64,000 nucleotides of DNA from Saccharopolyspora dendranthemae. GTDB taxonomy: Bacteria; Actinomycetota; Actinomycetes; Mycobacteriales; Pseudonocardiaceae. The stretch covers positions 1,908,630 through 1,972,629 of the forward strand of contig NZ_VIWX01000001.1 of the NCBI RefSeq assembly GCF_007829955.1, read 5' to 3'. This document shows, one piece after another, positions 45,544-53,685 of the stretch. The position numbers and the translations under genes were made by a program. Within the stretch, counting starts at the first letter, position 1. Each line of letters begins with the position of its first letter. The notes beneath the pieces were generated by a model, which saw only the letters and a list, made by a program, of their open reading frames with translations, searched no databases and had not been told where the DNA came from.

Positions 45544-46233
45544 TCACTCGTCCAGTTCTTCGAGCGCTGCCTGGGCGGCTTCGAGCTCGGCGCGGAGCTG
45601 CTCGACCCTGGCGCGGTGCTGCTCGCGGGCAGCTTCGATCACCGGCTCCACAGCCGCAGCGACGTCGTCGTGCAGCACCTTCGCGGCTTGAGCGACGGCG
45701 TTGGCCGGAACCTGGGTCGGCTTGACCAGCTTCCGCTTGGTGTTGGCCACCTCAACGCTCCACTGGCCGTTGTCGTCGGCGGTGAGCGTCACGACAGCGC
45801 CACCGACCGGCTGCTTGAGCCGGGGTTTGCGTCGTGCTGCGTCGCTTTCGCCGGGCTTGGTCGTGGTGGCCGGCGGTTTGGCAGCCGCAGCCGGTTTCGC
45901 GACCGGCTTGTCCGGAGGCTTCGCTGCGGTGTCCTGGCTCGGCTTGCCGGCCGGACCTTTCGCGGCCGACTTGGCCGCCGGTTCCGGCGTGGGCTTCTTG
46001 CGCGGTGGTTTGACCTGTGTGATCTCTGCGGTGGAGAACGACAGGACGTCCTTCGAACCGGCCGGGCGGACTTGGATGAAGTCCCCTTCGGCCGGTTCGC
46101 CGAGCGCGATCACCTTGCCGGAACGTCCCTCTTGGACTCCGACTGCGGAGCTGGTGAACCACACGGTCGGTGTGGTTCCAGCGCTGAGCTCCTCGCGGAT
46201 GGCGCGCAGTTCATCGGACGACAGCGGTGACAT
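45544..46233 (-). CDS. Hypothetical protein with basic linker and C-terminal coiled coil (DUF6319-like)
   Basis: A 229-residue protein. Residues 1-75 form a compact beta-rich domain (PTVWFTSSAVGVQEGRSGKV, EGDFIQVRPAGSKDVLSF); 76-135 is a Lys/Pro/Ala linker similar to those of nucleoid proteins; 145-170 gives a short strand region; 180-229 is a charged coiled coil ending LEAAQAALEELDE. It resembles pseudonocardial proteins of the DUF6319 group, from memory. DNA binding is only suggested by the basic linker. A promoter with a palindrome lies directly upstream. Confidence 0.8.
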   Translation of the reverse strand: MSPLSSDELRAIREELSAGTTPTVWFTSSAVGVQEGRSGKVIALGEPAEGDFIQVRPAGSKDVLSFSTAEITQVKPPRKKPTPEPAAKSAAKGPAGKPSQDTAAKPPDKPVAKPAAAAKPPATTTKPGESDAARRKPRLKQPVGGAVVTLTADDNGQWSVEVANTKRKLVKPTQVPANAVAQAAKVLHDDVAAAVEPVIEAAREQHRARVEQLRAELEAAQAALEELDE

Positions 46234-46239
46234 CGCCGC

Positions 46240-46312
46240 CCCTAGCTAGGGTGCGCCCCAGTAGGGGCTGCTCGACAGTGGCTCGGCCACTATATCGAAC
46301 GCCCGTGCGAAG
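46240..46312 (-). promoter_or_regulatory. Promoter and palindromes upstream of the DUF6319-like gene
   Basis: On the minus strand TTGAAT and TATAGT (46294-46289) are 18 bases apart. Downstream lie AGTGGC-TCG-GCCACT (46277-46291), GCCCC-AGTA-GGGGC (46255-46268), and CCCTAGCTAGGG (46240-46251), a perfect palindrome seven bases before the start codon. Confidence 0.5.
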
Positions 46313-46340
46313 ATTCAACCGGGTTTGATCACCTCCCGCC

Positions 46341-47828
46341 TCAGCGGGGAGCGACCTCGTAGTCGGAGTAGTCAACCTTCCTGGTGCGCATCCAGTACTT
46401 CCAGGTGAATCCCGGCCACAGCGTGCGGTTGACGCCGTTCTCGTCGAGGTACCAGCTCCGGCAGCCGCCTTGGGACCACACGCCGTCACCCAACTCGGAA
46501 TGCAGCTCACGACTGAAGGCGTCCTGCACCGGTTGCCGGACGTCGACCTGGCCGATCTCGCCCTTGTGGATCCGGCGGATGCAGTCGATCACGTAGTTCA
46601 GCTGCGACTCGATCATGAACACGACCGAGTTGTGGCCGAGGCCGGTGTTGGGGCCGAGGAGGAAGAAGAGGTTGGGAAAGCCGGAAACGGTGATGCCGAG
46701 GTAGGTTTCAGCACCTTCGCGCCAGCTGTCCTGGAGCTTGCGCCCCTCTCGCCCGACGATGGCGAGGTGGTCGTAGGCGTCGGTGACGTGGAAGCCGGTG
46801 CCGTAGATGATGGCGTCGACCTCGTGCTCCTGACCGTCGCCGGTCACCACGGAGTTCTTGCGCACCTCCGCGACACCGCTGGTGTCGACGTCGACGTTCG
46901 GCCGGTTGAGGGCCGGGTAGTAGTCGCTGGAGAGCAGGATGCGCTTGCAGCCCATCGAGTAGTCGGGCGTGACGGCCTCGCGCAGCTTCGGATCCGAAAT
47001 CGTCTTCCGGATGTAGCGCTTGGACAACCACTCGGCGGCCTTGCCGAGGCGCTTGTTGAACACCGCGAAGAACCGGGCTTCGAGGGTCCAGTACATCGCG
47101 ACGCGGGCGGCGCGCTGCACCAGCGGAACCCTGCGGAACACCTTCTGGACCGCTTCCGGGATCGGGCGATCGGGCTTGGGCTGGATCCACGGCGGCGTGC
47201 GCTGGAACAAGTGCAGCTCGTCCGCCTGCTCAGCCACGCGGGGGACGAACTGGATCGCGCTGGCCCCCGTTCCGACCACCGCAACGCGCTTGCCCCGAAG
47301 GTCGTAGTCGTGGTTCCACTGCGCCGAGTGGAAGATCTCGCCCTCGAAGTCCTGCACGCCCGGGAGGTCCGGGTAGCTCGGGATGTGCAGAGCGCCGACA
47401 CCGGACACCAGGGCGCGGCCGACGTACTCGGTTCCGTCACCGGTGGTGACCAGCCAGGTCTTGCTCTGCTCGTCGTACTCGGCGCCGGTGAACTCCACGC
47501 CGTAGTGCACGTGGTCGCGCACTTCGTACTTGTCCGCGCAGTAGCTCAGGTAGTCGTTGATCTCGCCCTGCTCGGCGAACAGACGCGACCAGTCCGGGTT
47601 CTGCTCGAACGAGAACGAGTACATCAGCGAAGGCACGTCGCAGGCGCATCCCGGGTAGGTGTTGTCCCGCCAGGTTCCGCCGAGGTCGGCGTTCTTCTCC
47701 AGCACGATGAAGTCATCGATACCAGCCTGCTTGAGCTTGATCGCCATGCCGAGACCGGAGAAGCCGGTCCCGACGATGACCACCGAAGTCTCGTACCGAC
47801 TCTGGTCAGGCGACTGCCTCTGCACCAT
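46341..47828 (-). CDS. Flavin-containing Baeyer-Villiger-type monooxygenase
   Basis: A 495-residue FAD/NADPH enzyme. It has the FAD loop VVIVGTGFSGLGMAIKL, the monooxygenase fingerprint FxGxxxHxxxW as FEGEIFHSAQW, and the NADPH loop VAVVGTGASAIQFVP. These enzymes insert oxygen next to a ketone; the substrate is unknown, often cyclic ketones or steroids in actinomycetes. ATG at 47828 follows GGAGGGG. It is divergent from a TetR gene, with a clean palindrome between, so it is very likely the target of that repressor. Confidence 0.93.
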   Translation of the reverse strand: MVQRQSPDQSRYETSVVIVGTGFSGLGMAIKLKQAGIDDFIVLEKNADLGGTWRDNTYPGCACDVPSLMYSFSFEQNPDWSRLFAEQGEINDYLSYCADKYEVRDHVHYGVEFTGAEYDEQSKTWLVTTGDGTEYVGRALVSGVGALHIPSYPDLPGVQDFEGEIFHSAQWNHDYDLRGKRVAVVGTGASAIQFVPRVAEQADELHLFQRTPPWIQPKPDRPIPEAVQKVFRRVPLVQRAARVAMYWTLEARFFAVFNKRLGKAAEWLSKRYIRKTISDPKLREAVTPDYSMGCKRILLSSDYYPALNRPNVDVDTSGVAEVRKNSVVTGDGQEHEVDAIIYGTGFHVTDAYDHLAIVGREGRKLQDSWREGAETYLGITVSGFPNLFFLLGPNTGLGHNSVVFMIESQLNYVIDCIRRIHKGEIGQVDVRQPVQDAFSRELHSELGDGVWSQGGCRSWYLDENGVNRTLWPGFTWKYWMRTRKVDYSDYEVAPR

Positions 47829-47859
47829 CAGGGCCCCTCCTCGGACACCGGCACTCTAG

Positions 47860-47888
47860 CTACTCCGGAGTAGGCTACTACGAGTAAG
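47860..47888. promoter_or_regulatory. Operator pair between monooxygenase and TetR genes
   Basis: CTACTCCGGAGTAG (47860-47873) is a perfect 14-bp palindrome; a weaker relative CTACTACGAGTAA follows at 47875-47887. The first abuts a -10-like TAGAGT for the monooxygenase; the second is upstream of TAGGGT (47899-47904), six bases before the TetR GTG. Confidence 0.65.
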
Positions 47889-47910
47889 TTACCTGCGGTA
47901 GGGTCGTTTT

Positions 47911-48516
47911 GTGACGAGCTCTTCTGCACCGGCAAGCGGCCGCAAGCGAATGTCCCGGGCTGAGCGCGAAGTGCAGATCCTGGAAGTCGCCGAGCGAGTG
48001 TTCGCCGACAACGGCTACCAGGCGACGTCCATGGACGACATCGCAGCTCAGGTAGGCCTGTCCAAGCCGATGCTCTACGAGTACTTCGGTTCCAAGGAAG
48101 GACTTCTGCTGGCTTGCCTGCGGCGATCGAAGGCCGAACTGCTCACTGCGACGAGCCAGGCCGCGGCCAATGCCACCAGTCCGGAAGCGCTCCTCTACGA
48201 CTGCCAGCTGGCCTTCTTCCGCTTCGGCGACGAGCACGCGCAGGCGTGGGCACTGCTGCGCAACGAGTTCTCCATCCCCAGCACCTCCGTCAACAAGGAG
48301 CTGGAGGCCATCCGCGTCCAGCAGCGCGACTTCACCGCCAACCTGCTGCGCATGGTCCAGGAAGATCTCGCCGACGAGCAGGCGGAGGCCTGGGCAGAGG
48401 TGATCATCGGCGCCAGCGAGCGGCTCGCGCTCTGGCGCGAGAACCGCCCGGAAGTCACCGCCGAGAAGGCGACCGAGTACATGATCACCTTGTTCGCTCC
48501 GGGCCTGGGTTTCTGA
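47911..48516 (+). CDS. TetR-family transcriptional regulator
   Basis: A 201-residue regulator with an N-terminal TetR helix-turn-helix (ILEVAERVFADNGYQATSMD, DIAAQVGLSKPMLYEYFGSK) and a helical ligand-binding domain. GTG at 47911 has TAGGGT six bases upstream and no ribosome-binding site, so the message is probably leaderless. Divergent from the monooxygenase and flanked by its palindromic operator; autoregulation is likely. Confidence 0.92.
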   Translation: MTSSSAPASGRKRMSRAEREVQILEVAERVFADNGYQATSMDDIAAQVGLSKPMLYEYFGSKEGLLLACLRRSKAELLTATSQAAANATSPEALLYDCQLAFFRFGDEHAQAWALLRNEFSIPSTSVNKELEAIRVQQRDFTANLLRMVQEDLADEQAEAWAEVIIGASERLALWRENRPEVTAEKATEYMITLFAPGLGF

Positions 48517-48550
48517 CGCGCCGAAGCCCCGCGCCGACGCGCGGACCGGC

Positions 48551-48573
48551 GCATGGGAACCTTCCTCTCATCA
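48551..48573 (+). repeat. Dispersed repeat, copy 16
   Basis: GCATGGGAACCTTCCTCTCA, downstream of the TetR gene in the same direction. Confidence 0.82.
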
Positions 48574-48701
48574 CGGCCGTCAGCCCCACGCACCAGATTC
48601 ACTCCTTCGGGCTGATTTGCCGAATACGGCTCAAGATCTTTAACAGCGTCTCCGATGTCGAGTCAGCCGTGCCAACACCTCAGACTCGAGGAGATCCAAT
48701 C

Positions 48702-49481
48702 TTGCGCTCCTGGACCACGCGCACAGTCAAGGCGGCCGTCATGGCCGCGGGCCTCGCCACCGTCGGCACCGGTGCCGCGAACGCGGCGGGAACCACCGAC
48801 ATCCAAAAGCCCGACCTGACGTCCGTGCCGGACGAGATCGGCGCCGAAATCCCGGCCAACGCCTGCCAGATGCAGGAAGGCCCATCGTTCAGCCCCACCA
48901 AGGCGCCGTGCGCGGACGCCCAGCTGAACGCGAGCTCGCCGAACGTCATCAAGAAGGTCGGCGTGGACATCACCAAGACCGCGCACGGCGTGGCCGGTGA
49001 GCTGCAGGACGGCCGTCCCGTGCTCGCCCCTGGGAAACCGAACCGAGTGCTCGGACACGTCTTCGCCGAAACCACGCGGGTTTCGAACATGACCAAGACC
49101 CGGCCCACGGTCGGAGGCTCGGTGACCCCGGGCCACCTCGGCGTCATCTACGAGCACACGCCCGACGCGACGCTGCTGGACACCGAGGTCGGCCCGCGCG
49201 AGCCGAACCACCAGGGCTTCTCGGCCGTGGACACGGCGGTGGAGCTGACCGCCGCCCAGGGCTACGAGTCCGAACCCATCAGCAACCCGGTGGCCCTGGT
49301 CGCGCCGACCCTCAACAACAACCCGCTGCAGACCTCTGGTGAGCCGCTGACGCTCGCCAAGCCCAGCGACGTGCTTCCTGCCACGAAGCACGCCCCGGTC
49401 GTGTCCGAGGCCGACAAGGTCGTCGGAGCAGTCGCCGAGGCGCCTCTTCAGCGGATCAGCGGTGTCCTGCCGCAGAACTGA
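48702..49481 (+). CDS. Secreted protein of unknown function
   Basis: A 259-residue product with a Sec signal peptide (TVKAAVMAAGLATVGTGAANA, probable cleavage after ANA). The mature part has two cysteines close together (NACQMQEGPSFSPTKAPC) and no transmembrane segment or wall-sorting signal. I do not recognise a family. The start is TTG at 48702, supported by GAGGAGA eight bases upstream. It is followed in the same direction by the chaplin-like gene, hinting at a shared surface role. Confidence 0.8.
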   Translation: MRSWTTRTVKAAVMAAGLATVGTGAANAAGTTDIQKPDLTSVPDEIGAEIPANACQMQEGPSFSPTKAPCADAQLNASSPNVIKKVGVDITKTAHGVAGELQDGRPVLAPGKPNRVLGHVFAETTRVSNMTKTRPTVGGSVTPGHLGVIYEHTPDATLLDTEVGPREPNHQGFSAVDTAVELTAAQGYESEPISNPVALVAPTLNNNPLQTSGEPLTLAKPSDVLPATKHAPVVSEADKVVGAVAEAPLQRISGVLPQN

Positions 49482-49697
49482 GGACCGTCGCATCCTCGGG
49501 CCCAGCCGCAAGTCCATAGTGGAATGTCCGTTTCCGGTCACTCCATCGAGGGTATTCGGCTGAAAACGCCCTTCTGAGTTCGACTTGGACGCGAGCCATG
49601 TCGCAGACTCTGCCGCGCGTCACAGGAGAAGAGCAGAAATTCCCTGTGCCGCAAGGGTTAATACCCTGAAGAACAGTCATCCATAAGGAGAGCCACA

Positions 49698-49946
49698 GTG
49701 CGTACCGCTGCACGTATCGCCGGCGCCGCCGGCGCCGCCACCGCCATGCTGGCCCTGGCGGGCCCGGCGTTCGCCGACAGCGCGGACAACGAGGGCGTCA
49801 ACGGGGCGAACGACAACAACATCAGCGCCGTGCCGGTGCAGGCCTGCGGTGACAACGTCGCCGTCCTCGGCGCGGTCGTCCCGGTTCTGTCGCCGCAGAC
49901 CCCGCAGTGCGTCAACGCCCCGGTCGTGGACCACCCCCAGGGCTGA
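49698..49946 (+). CDS. Small secreted chaplin-like protein
   Basis: An 82-residue precursor: signal peptide ending AGPAFA, then about 56 mature residues with NDNNISAVPVQACGDNVAVL and a second Cys in PQCVNAP. The pattern N-x-x-x-VPVxxCG...(20 residues)...CVN recalls the chaplin domain of streptomycetes, which assembles into amyloid-like surface films, but there is no sorting signal and the match is partial. GTG at 49698 has AAGGAG upstream. It has a strong terminator of its own. Confidence 0.8.
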   Translation: MRTAARIAGAAGAATAMLALAGPAFADSADNEGVNGANDNNISAVPVQACGDNVAVLGAVVPVLSPQTPQCVNAPVVDHPQG

Positions 49947-49962
49947 ACACGCTGAGCGAACA

Positions 49963-49999
49963 ACAAGGCGCCGGGTCCCTTTCGGACCCGGCGCCTTGT
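49963..49999. terminator. Bidirectional terminator between chaplin-like gene and fadB
   Basis: Perfect stem of 16 bp (49963-49978 with AAGGCGCCGGGTCC, and 49984-49999) with a 5-base loop; serves both convergent genes. Confidence 0.9.
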
Positions 50000-50008
50000 C
50001 ATTTCAGC

Positions 50009-52228
50009 TCACGCCGCAGAGGTCGCCTTCACGATCTCCGCGTCCGGCTCGCCGATATCGAACGGCTCGCCGTTGGCAGCGCGCTTGACCAGCGATTCCG
50101 GCGGCTGGAACCGATCGCCGAAGCGTTCCGCGAGTTCGCGGGCGCGGGAGACGAATCCGGCCAGACCACCGGAGTAGCCGTTCATGTACTGCACGACTCC
50201 TCCGGTCCACGCCGGGAAGCCGATGCCCATGATCGAGCCGATGTTGGCGTCCGGCACGGAGGTCAGCACGCCCTCGTCGAGGCACTTCACCGTTTCCAGC
50301 GCCTCGGCGAACATCATCCGCTCGATGAGGTCGACCAGGTTGACCGACGCCGGGTCGGTGTCGGCCGAGCCGAAGTGCTCGGCGAGTCCCGGCCACAGGC
50401 CGGTCCGCTTGCCATCGGCGTAGTCGTAGAAGCCGGCACCACCGGAACGACCGGTGCGGTCGAACTCCTCCACCATGCGATCGATGACCTGCTCGGCGGG
50501 GTGCGGATCCCACGTGCCGCCTGCTGCTTCCACCGCGGCCTTGGACTCGTCGCGGATCTTGCGAGGAAGCGTCAGGGTCAGCTCGTCGAACAGCTGCAGC
50601 ACCGGAGCCGGGAAGCCCGCCTGCGAGGACGCCTGCTCGATGGATGCCGGGTGGATGCCCTCAGCCAGCATCGCCACGCCCTCGTTGATGAAGGTGCCGA
50701 TGACCCGGCTGGTGAAGAAGCCACGGCTGTCGTTGACCACGATCGGCGTCTTGTTGATCTGACGCACCACGTCGAACGCACGGGCCAGCGTCCGATCGCT
50801 GGTCTGCGCACCCGAGATGATCTCGACGAGCGGCATCTTGTCGACCGGCGAGAAGAAGTGCAGACCGATGAAGTCCTCGCGGTTGCGGACACCTTCGGCG
50901 AGGTCGGTGATCGGCAGCGTCGAGGTGTTGGAGCACAGCAACGCGTCGCTGTCGACGACGTCCTGGATCTCGCTGAAGACCTGGTGCTTGAGCTTGAGGT
51001 TCTCGAAGACGGCCTCGACGACCAGGTCGCATCCCGATAGTGGCTCGACCTGGTCGGTCGCGGTGATCCGGCCGAGCAGCTCGTCGGCCTTCTCCTGGGT
51101 GGAGCGACCCCTGGCGACAGCCTTCTCGACGATCTTGGCCGAGTAGTCCTTGCCCTTCTCGGCGTTCTCCAGCGAGACGTCCTTGAGGACGACCTGCATG
51201 CCGGCCTTGGCGCAGACGTAGGCGATGCCGGCGCCCATCATGCCGCCGCCGAGGACGGCGACCTTCTTCGCGCGGAACTCCGGCACGCCGTCGGGACGGC
51301 TGCCACCGGCGTTGATGTGCTGGAGGTCGAAGAAGAAGGCCTTGCTCATGTTCTTCGCGGTCTGGCCGCAGACCAGCTCCACGAAGTAGCGGCCCTCGAT
51401 GTCCAGCGCGGTGTCGAAGTCGACCTGGCTGCCCTCGACCGCGGCGGCCATGATGTTGCGCGGAGCGGGCATGGGAGCGCCCTTGAGCTGCTTGCGCAGA
51501 TTGGCCGGGAACGCGGGCAGGTTGGCGGCGAACTTCGGGCTCGCCGGGGTTCCGCCCGGGATCTTGTGACCCGGGGTGTCCCACGGCTGGGCGGATTCAG
51601 GATTGGCCTTGATCCACTCCTTGGCCTTGCCCAGCAAGTCCTCCTGGGTGTCGACCAGCTCGTGGATCAGCCCGGTCTTGAGCGCCTTCTCCGGACGCAG
51701 CTGCTGGCCCTGGAGCAGGACGTTGAGCAGCGCGTCAGCGATGCCGAGCAACCGCACGCTGCGCACGACGCCACCGGCGCCGGGCAGCAGGCCGAGGCTG
51801 ACTTCGGGGAAGCCGAAGCGCGCCTTGGGGTTGTTCAGCGCGATGCGGTGGTGGCAGGCCAGCGCGATCTCCAGGCCGCCGCCGAGCGCGGTCCCGTTGA
51901 GCGCGGCGACCACGGGCTTGCCGAGCGTTTCGAGGCGGCGCAGCTGCTTCTTGACGTTGGCGGTGGTGGCCGTGACCGACTCGCTGTCACCAGGCCGGGC
52001 CTGGATGAGCTCACGAAGGTCGCCCCCCGCGAAGAAGGTCTTCTTCCCGGAGGTGAGGACCACGCCGGTGATGTTGTCGCGCTCGGTTTCCAGGCGCTGC
52101 AGGGTTTCGTCCATGCTCGCCTGGTAGCGCAGGTTCATGGTGTTGGCCTGCTGCTGCGGGTCGTCCAGGGTCAGCACGACGATTCCGTCGGCGTCGGACT
52201 CCCAGCGGATGGTGTTCTGCTCGCTCAT
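50009..52228 (-). CDS. fadB: Fatty acid oxidation complex alpha subunit (enoyl-CoA hydratase/3-hydroxyacyl-CoA dehydrogenase)
   Basis: A 739-residue bifunctional beta-oxidation enzyme. Residues 1-290 are the crotonase domain (KKTFFAGGDLREL, NGTALGGGLEIALACHHRIA, PEVSLGLLPGAGGVVR); 310-640 the dehydrogenase with its NAD loop VAVLGGGMMGAGIAYVCA, catalytic His in GLHFFSPVDKMPLVEII; then the C-terminal helical domain. ATG at 52228 lies 14 bases after the fadA stop, so the pair forms one operon on the minus strand. Confidence 0.95.
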   Translation of the reverse strand: MSEQNTIRWESDADGIVVLTLDDPQQQANTMNLRYQASMDETLQRLETERDNITGVVLTSGKKTFFAGGDLRELIQARPGDSESVTATTANVKKQLRRLETLGKPVVAALNGTALGGGLEIALACHHRIALNNPKARFGFPEVSLGLLPGAGGVVRSVRLLGIADALLNVLLQGQQLRPEKALKTGLIHELVDTQEDLLGKAKEWIKANPESAQPWDTPGHKIPGGTPASPKFAANLPAFPANLRKQLKGAPMPAPRNIMAAAVEGSQVDFDTALDIEGRYFVELVCGQTAKNMSKAFFFDLQHINAGGSRPDGVPEFRAKKVAVLGGGMMGAGIAYVCAKAGMQVVLKDVSLENAEKGKDYSAKIVEKAVARGRSTQEKADELLGRITATDQVEPLSGCDLVVEAVFENLKLKHQVFSEIQDVVDSDALLCSNTSTLPITDLAEGVRNREDFIGLHFFSPVDKMPLVEIISGAQTSDRTLARAFDVVRQINKTPIVVNDSRGFFTSRVIGTFINEGVAMLAEGIHPASIEQASSQAGFPAPVLQLFDELTLTLPRKIRDESKAAVEAAGGTWDPHPAEQVIDRMVEEFDRTGRSGGAGFYDYADGKRTGLWPGLAEHFGSADTDPASVNLVDLIERMMFAEALETVKCLDEGVLTSVPDANIGSIMGIGFPAWTGGVVQYMNGYSGGLAGFVSRARELAERFGDRFQPPESLVKRAANGEPFDIGEPDAEIVKATSAA

Positions 52229-52242
52229 GTCTGATGTGTCCC

Positions 52243-53457
52243 TCAGCCGATCCGTTCGACGATGGTCGCGATCCCCATGCCGCCACCGATGCACAGCGTT
52301 GCCAGGCCGTAGCGGAGGTTGCGGCGTTCGAGTTCGTCGATGACGGTGCCCAGGATCATCGCGCCGGTGGCACCCAGCGGGTGGCCCATGGCGATGGCAC
52401 CGCCGTTGACGTTGACCTTGTCGTGGTCGACGCCGAACTCCTTCATGAACTTCAGCGGCACCGCGGCGAAGGCCTCGTTGATCTCGACCAGGTCGATCTG
52501 GTCGATGGTCATGTCCGCCTTGCCCAGCGCCTTGCGCACGGCCGGGCCAGGCCCGGTGAGCATGATCGTCGGGTCGGCGCCCGACAGTGCGGCCGAGACG
52601 ATGCGGGCGCGCGGCTTGAGCCCGGTGCGCTCCCCGAGCCCCTCGCTGCCGATCAGCGCCAGTGCTGCGCCGTCGACGATCCCGGAGGAGTTGCCCGGGG
52701 TGTGGACGTGGTCGATGTTCTCGACCCAGTGGTACTTCTGCAGCGCGACGGCGTCGAACCCGCCCATCTCTCCGATGTCGGCGAACGAGGGCTTGAGCCC
52801 GCCGAGGGACTCGGCCGTGGTGCCGGGACGGATGTGCTCGTCGCGGTCGAGGATGGTCTGCCCGTTGCGGTCCTTGACCGGGACCACGGAGCGGGCGAAG
52901 CGGCCGTCGGCCCAGGCCTTGGCGGCGCGGTCCTGCGATTCGGCCGCGTAGGCGTCGATGGTGCCGCGGTCGAAGCCCTCGATGGTGGCGATGAGGTCGG
53001 CACCGATGCCTTGCGGGACGAAGGACGTCTCGTAGTTGGTCTCGGGGTCCAGCGCCCACGCACCGCCGTCGGAGCCCATCGCGACGCGCGACATGGACTC
53101 GACACCGCCGGCGAGGACGGCGTCCTCCCAACCGGACCGGACCTTCTGCGCGGCGATGTTGACCGCTTCCAGCCCCGACGCGCAGAAGCGGTTGAGCTGA
53201 ACGCCCGCGACCGTTTCGGGCAATCCCGCGGCGAGCGCGGCGGTCTTGGCGATGTCGCTGCCCTGATCACCGACAGGCGAGACCACGCCGAGCACGAGGT
53301 CATCGATCAGCGCAGGATCGAGCTGCGGATGGCGGCGCTGCAGCTCCTCGATCAGGCTCACTGCGAGGGTGATCGGTTTCACCCCGTGCAGCGACCCGTT
53401 CTTCTTTCCACGACCCCGCGGTGTGCGGATCGCGTCGTAGACGTACGCCTCGGACAT
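52243..53457 (-). CDS. fadA: Acetyl-CoA acyltransferase (3-ketoacyl-CoA thiolase)
   Basis: The 404-residue thiolase cleaves 3-ketoacyl-CoA in the last beta-oxidation step. Catalytic Cys in [15 protein letters not shown], second Cys in TLCIGGGMG, His in NEAFAAVPL and [18 protein letters not shown] at 53457 has GAGGAGG upstream. First gene of the fadA-fadB operon, with a palindromic site in its promoter. It may also serve the last steps of phenylacetate breakdown, but this is inference. Confidence 0.96.
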   Translation of the reverse strand: MSEAYVYDAIRTPRGRGKKNGSLHGVKPITLAVSLIEELQRRHPQLDPALIDDLVLGVVSPVGDQGSDIAKTAALAAGLPETVAGVQLNRFCASGLEAVNIAAQKVRSGWEDAVLAGGVESMSRVAMGSDGGAWALDPETNYETSFVPQGIGADLIATIEGFDRGTIDAYAAESQDRAAKAWADGRFARSVVPVKDRNGQTILDRDEHIRPGTTAESLGGLKPSFADIGEMGGFDAVALQKYHWVENIDHVHTPGNSSGIVDGAALALIGSEGLGERTGLKPRARIVSAALSGADPTIMLTGPGPAVRKALGKADMTIDQIDLVEINEAFAAVPLKFMKEFGVDHDKVNVNGGAIAMGHPLGATGAMILGTVIDELERRNLRYGLATLCIGGGMGIATIVERIG

Positions 53458-53499
53458 GTGTGGCGTGCCTCCTCATTGCGGCAGGTGCTCCACCCAGAG

Positions 53500-53525
53500 T
53501 GTGACACCAATGCTGTCACAGTCAA
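53500..53525 (-). promoter_or_regulatory. Promoter and operator of fadA-fadB
   Basis: On the minus strand TTGACT (53525-53520) and a weak CACACT are 16 bases apart, and between and over them lies TGTGACA-N7-TGTCACA (53500-53520), a perfect inverted repeat. A repressor bound here would block the promoter; its identity is unknown. Confidence 0.55.
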
Positions 53526-53570
53526 TGACGGTCCCGCTGTCGGCCGGATGGAGCAGCGTGGAGGGTGGAG

Positions 53571-53592
53571 CTTGGGAACCTTCCGTTCACCC
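53571..53592 (+). repeat. Dispersed repeat, copy 17
   Basis: CTTGGGAACCTTCCGTTCAC, between the fadA promoter and the end of glcF. Confidence 0.75.
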
Positions 53593-53685
53593 TGCACCAA
53601 CGAACGGGGCCGTATTTCATGACGAGGGGGCCCACCGCGTCACGGTGGAGCGGGGCAGCGCAGTCCCCCGCTCCACCGAGCGGGG

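Noticed and set aside
53500..53520. CRP-type binding site
   Set aside because: The TGTGA/TCACA halves are 11 bases apart instead of 6.
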